From Sphingomonas sp. SCN 67-18 (GTDB lineage Bacteria; Pseudomonadota; Alphaproteobacteria; Sphingomonadales; Sphingomonadaceae): a stretch of DNA of 35,117 nt. The stretch lies in the NCBI RefSeq assembly GCF_001724715.1, contig NZ_MEFG01000036.1, forward strand, positions 1 to 35,117, written 5' to 3'. Shown here in pieces: positions 32,769 to 35,117 of this stretch; position 1 is the stretch's first letter, and each line of letters begins with the position of its first letter. Below the pieces are notes generated by a model. That model searched no databases. It worked only from the letters and a program-made list of their open reading frames with translations, and was not told where the DNA came from. The translations under genes and the position numbers were made by a program.

Positions 32769-33812
32769 TCAGGCAGGGGTCCACGCCTCGTCGTCCGGCA
32801 GCGGCGCGAAGATGGTGTCGATCAGATGGTCGGTCACGCCCTCCGGCGTGGCGGGGTTCCAGCGCGGCGCATGGTCCTTGTCGACGATGACGGCGCGTAC
32901 GCCTTCCAGAAAATCGTGCCGCTGCACGACATGCGCGCCCACCGCATATTCCTGCCGCATCTCGTCGGCGAAATCGTGCATCCCCGCGCCTTCCTTCAAC
33001 AGGCGCAGCGCCACCTTGCAGGTCTGCGGGGATTTGGCGCGCAGCGTCGCCAGCTCCCTGGCCGCCCATTCCCCGCCGTCCGCCTCCAGCGCGGCGAAAA
33101 TCGCCTCCAGCCTGTCGGACGCGAAGAGACGGTCGATATCCGCGCGGTTCGCCGTGATCCGCGCGACGGGCGACGGCACCGAAAGCGCGTCGAGGATCGC
33201 GCCTGCCTGCGCGGGGTCAGCGGCGATCCGCGCCTTGGCGTCGTCCAGCGCGGCGGCGGGCAGATAATGGGTGGCGATGCCCAGCGCCAGGCATTCGGCA
33301 CCGTCCAGCCGCGCGCCGGTCAGCGCAAGAAACTGCCCGGTCCGCCCGGGCAGGCGCGACAGGTGCCAGCCGCCGCCCACATCGGGAAACAGGCCGATTC
33401 CCGTCTCCGGCATGGCGAAGCGGGTGTTTTCCGTGGCCACGCGGAAACGGCAGGGCATGGCGATGCCGACGCCGCCGCCCATGGTGATGCCGTCCATGAA
33501 CGCCACCGTCGGCTTCACATAGGTGAACAGCCGGTGGTTCATCCGATATTCGGTGAGGAAAAAGGCGCGCGCCTCCACCCCGTCCTTCGCGCCGCTTTCG
33601 GCGAGCATGCGGATGTCGCCGCCCGCGCAGAAACCGCGCCCCTCGGCATGGTCGAACAGCACCGCCTCCACCGCCGGGTCGCCCCGCCACGTCTCCAGCG
33701 CCTCAAGGATGGCCGCGCACATCGGCCGGTTCAGCGCGTGCAGCGCCTTGGCCCGGTTGAGCCTGATCCGGCCGACGCGCCCGTCGATTTCGGTGACGAT
33801 CTCGTCGGTCAT
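32769..33812 (-). CDS. 3-hydroxyisobutyryl-CoA hydrolase
   Basis: A 347-residue crotonase-superfamily thioesterase that releases CoA from 3-hydroxyisobutyryl-CoA, the committed step that distinguishes valine breakdown from ordinary beta-oxidation. It is longer than a hydratase (about 260) and carries the hydrolase signature [20 protein letters not shown], which includes the Glu and Asp used in hydrolysis, plus [13 protein letters not shown] for the oxyanion hole. The C-terminal extension [20 protein letters not shown] is also diagnostic of the HIBCH group. The start overlaps the stop of the upstream acyl-CoA dehydrogenase by 4 bp. Often annotated simply as enoyl-CoA hydratase/isomerase. Confidence 0.93.
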   Translation of the reverse strand: MTDEIVTEIDGRVGRIRLNRAKALHALNRPMCAAILEALETWRGDPAVEAVLFDHAEGRGFCAGGDIRMLAESGAKDGVEARAFFLTEYRMNHRLFTYVKPTVAFMDGITMGGGVGIAMPCRFRVATENTRFAMPETGIGLFPDVGGGWHLSRLPGRTGQFLALTGARLDGAECLALGIATHYLPAAALDDAKARIAADPAQAGAILDALSVPSPVARITANRADIDRLFASDRLEAIFAALEADGGEWAARELATLRAKSPQTCKVALRLLKEGAGMHDFADEMRQEYAVGAHVVQRHDFLEGVRAVIVDKDHAPRWNPATPEGVTDHLIDTIFAPLPDDEAWTPA

Positions 33813-34951
33813 TGCCGCGTCAACTCCCGCCCGACGATCATCCGCATCACCTGGTTGGTCCCCTCCAGAATGGAATGGACGCGAAGATCGCGCCAGAAAC
33901 GCTCGATCGGATAATCCTGCAAATAGCCATAGCCGCCGAACATCTGCAGCGCGTCGTTGACCACTTTCGATCCGGTATCGGTGGCCAGCCGCTTGGCCAT
34001 GGCGGCGAACCGGGTCTTGTCCGGCGCATTCGCGGTCACCTTGGCCGCCGCCACATAGAGCAGCATCCGCGCCGCCTGCAGCTCGGTCTCCATGTCGGCC
34101 AGGCTGAACTGGGTCGCCTGGAAATCGGAAATCGCCTTGCCGAACTGCCGGCGCTCCCGGGTATAGCCGATCGCCTCGTCCAGGCAGCGCTGCGCCCCGC
34201 CCAGCGAGCAGGCGCCGATGTTCAGCCGCCCGCCGTCGAGCCCCATCATCGCGATGCGGAAGCCCTCGCCCTCGCCGCCCACGCGGTTGGCCACGGGCAC
34301 GCGCACGCCGTCGAAATTCACCTGCGCGGTCGGCTGCGAATGCCAGCCCAGCTTGCGTTCATTGGCGCCGAAGCTGACGCCGGCCATGTCCTTTTCGATG
34401 ACGAGGCAGCTAATGCCCTTCGGCCCCTCCTCCCCGGTGCGGACCATGGTGACATAGACCTCGTTCTGCCCGCCGCCGGAAATGAACGCTTTCGATCCGG
34501 TGACGACATAATGGTCGCCGTCCAGCACTGCCTTCGTCTTCAGAGCGGCGGCGTCGGAACCGGATGAAGGTTCGGTCAGGCAATAGGACGCCATCTTGTC
34601 CATCCCCACCAGCTGGGGAAGATAGGCTTTCTTGACGGCGTCCGACCCGAACCGGTCGATCATCCAGCTCGCCATGTTGTGGATCGAAATGAAGGCGCTG
34701 GTCGATGGGCAGCCATAGGCCATCGCCTCCATGATCAGCGCCGATTCAAGTCTGCCCAGCCCGATGCCGCCCGATTCCTCGGATACATAGATGGCGGCGA
34801 AGCCAAGCTCCGCCGCCTTCTTTATCGTTTCGCGCGGGAAGATGTGCTTCTCGTCCCACTCGGCCGCGTGCGGGGTGATCGCATCGGCGGTGAATTTGCG
34901 CGCCATCTCCTGGATCTGGCGCTGGTCGTCGGTCAGGTCGAACTGGTTCAT
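33809..34951 (-). CDS. Isobutyryl-CoA dehydrogenase-like acyl-CoA dehydrogenase
   Basis: A 380-residue FAD enzyme that would oxidise isobutyryl-CoA to methacrylyl-CoA and pass electrons to ETF. Family marks are YCLTEPSSGSDAAALKTKA near residue 120, VTGSKAFISGGG, YTRERRQFGKAISDFQATQF, and the C-terminal GGYGYLQDYPIERFWRDLRV followed by LEGTNQVMRMIVGREL, where the catalytic Glu lies. Substrate is inferred from the operon and resemblance to ACAD8. I start at ATG 34951 with AAGGGG 5 bases upstream; GTG 34957 is an alternative adding two residues. Its stop overlaps the hydrolase start by 4 bp. Confidence 0.93.
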   Translation of the reverse strand: MNQFDLTDDQRQIQEMARKFTADAITPHAAEWDEKHIFPRETIKKAAELGFAAIYVSEESGGIGLGRLESALIMEAMAYGCPSTSAFISIHNMASWMIDRFGSDAVKKAYLPQLVGMDKMASYCLTEPSSGSDAAALKTKAVLDGDHYVVTGSKAFISGGGQNEVYVTMVRTGEEGPKGISCLVIEKDMAGVSFGANERKLGWHSQPTAQVNFDGVRVPVANRVGGEGEGFRIAMMGLDGGRLNIGACSLGGAQRCLDEAIGYTRERRQFGKAISDFQATQFSLADMETELQAARMLLYVAAAKVTANAPDKTRFAAMAKRLATDTGSKVVNDALQMFGGYGYLQDYPIERFWRDLRVHSILEGTNQVMRMIVGRELTRQ

Positions 34952-34983
34952 GGCCACCCCTTAGCAAATCGTGCCGCAATAAT

Positions 34984-35004
34984 CCCCTCCCCGTGCGGGC
35001 GGGG
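34984..35004. repeat. Imperfect REP-like palindrome between mmsA and the acyl-CoA dehydrogenase gene
   Basis: CCCCTCCC (34984-34991) and GGGCGGGG (34997-35004) pair with one mismatch around the loop CGTGC. It resembles the perfect palindrome at 30444-30465 and also lies just upstream of a minus-strand gene. It sits inside an operon, where it could adjust transcript stability between mmsA and the dehydrogenase. Confidence 0.4.
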
Positions 35005-35013
35005 CCGCCGCGC

Positions 35014-35117
35014 TCAGCCCATGGTAGGGATGATGAATGCGTTTTCGCCGGAGGGTTCGCCGTCTGGCCATCTTTGCGTGATGGTTTTGGTTTTGGTCCA
35101 GAAGCGCAGGCCCTCCA
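35014..35117 (-). CDS. mmsA: Methylmalonate-semialdehyde dehydrogenase (CoA-acylating), C-terminal fragment (partial)
   Basis: The minus strand encodes 33 residues up to a stop at 35014-35016: EGLRFWTKTKTITQRWPDG and a tail ending NAFIIPTMG. The 'G-x-R-F-x-T-x-TKT-x-T-x-RWP' element and the ending 'IPTM' match the C-terminus of MmsA, which converts methylmalonate semialdehyde to propionyl-CoA with NAD+ and CoA. The 5' part lies beyond the window. It is followed after 62 bp by the isobutyryl-CoA dehydrogenase gene, so it is the first visible gene of the valine operon. Confidence 0.87.
   Translation of the reverse strand, partial: EGLRFWTKTKTITQRWPDGEPSGENAFIIPTMG

Noticed and set aside
1-35117. 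CRISPR arrays, tRNA or rRNA genes, insertion sequences, toxin-antitoxin or phage-defence modules
   Set aside because: No regularly spaced repeats, cloverleaf sequences, transposase or integrase motifs, or defence-type gene pairs were seen on either strand.

Overview
The window is GC-rich (about two thirds GC by eye), densely packed chromosomal DNA that reads as an alphaproteobacterium of the order Sphingomonadales. The basis is gene content and order: an Entner-Doudoroff cluster zwf-edd-eda, the sulfur cluster cobA-DUF2849-cysI-DUF934-cysH, UPF0262, an M13 peptidase beside a TonB-dependent receptor, and a five-gene valine-catabolism operon. The genus is not determined. I see no rRNA, tRNA, CRISPR array, prophage or intact insertion sequence.

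Layout from left to right. At 1-101 is the 3' end of a TonB-dependent receptor gene, unusually AT-rich, followed by an exported M13 metallopeptidase (192-2255). A long hairpin separates it from a convergent coniferyl-aldehyde-dehydrogenase-like gene (2313-3740, minus). Divergently, zwf-edd-eda (3930-7829) encode conversion of glucose-6-phosphate to pyruvate plus glyceraldehyde-3-phosphate, without the lactonase pgl. Next is a broken prepilin peptidase gene (7817-8495, minus), a thiolase (8665-9849), an exported SH3 protein (minus), a 2-hydroxyacid dehydrogenase, a nitronate-monooxygenase-like flavoprotein (minus), and a divergent pair of an alpha/beta hydrolase and SelO. An astD-like dehydrogenase follows.

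The assimilatory sulfur operon (16965-20889) makes siroheme precursor (cobA), sulfite reductase (cysI) and APS/PAPS reductase (cysH), with two small conserved proteins, DUF2849 and DUF934, interleaved. It converges on dnaB (minus). Then come UPF0262, cytidine deaminase, dCTP deaminase, a YbaY-like lipoprotein and an unrecognised exported protein on plus. RNase R (minus) is divergent from glpD (plus), which converges on and overlaps an archaeal/eukaryotic-type prolyl-tRNA synthetase (minus). A 616-bp stretch (30435-31050) holds one small ORF and several hairpins.

The right end is a minus-strand operon, transcribed mmsA (only its last 33 codons are in the window), isobutyryl-CoA dehydrogenase, 3-hydroxyisobutyryl-CoA hydrolase, enoyl-CoA hydratase, mmsB. 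Together these take isobutyryl-CoA (from valine) to propionyl-CoA.

I found no convincing wholly new multi-gene system. The most notable signals are a possible hairpin-bridged ribosome-binding site at the start of the sulfur operon, a prepilin peptidase gene broken by a frameshift and an apparent internal deletion, an ATA-TTG codon-pair habit across many genes, an atypical-composition receptor fragment, and the DUF2849/DUF934 proteins in a sulfite-reductase operon with no visible electron-donor gene.
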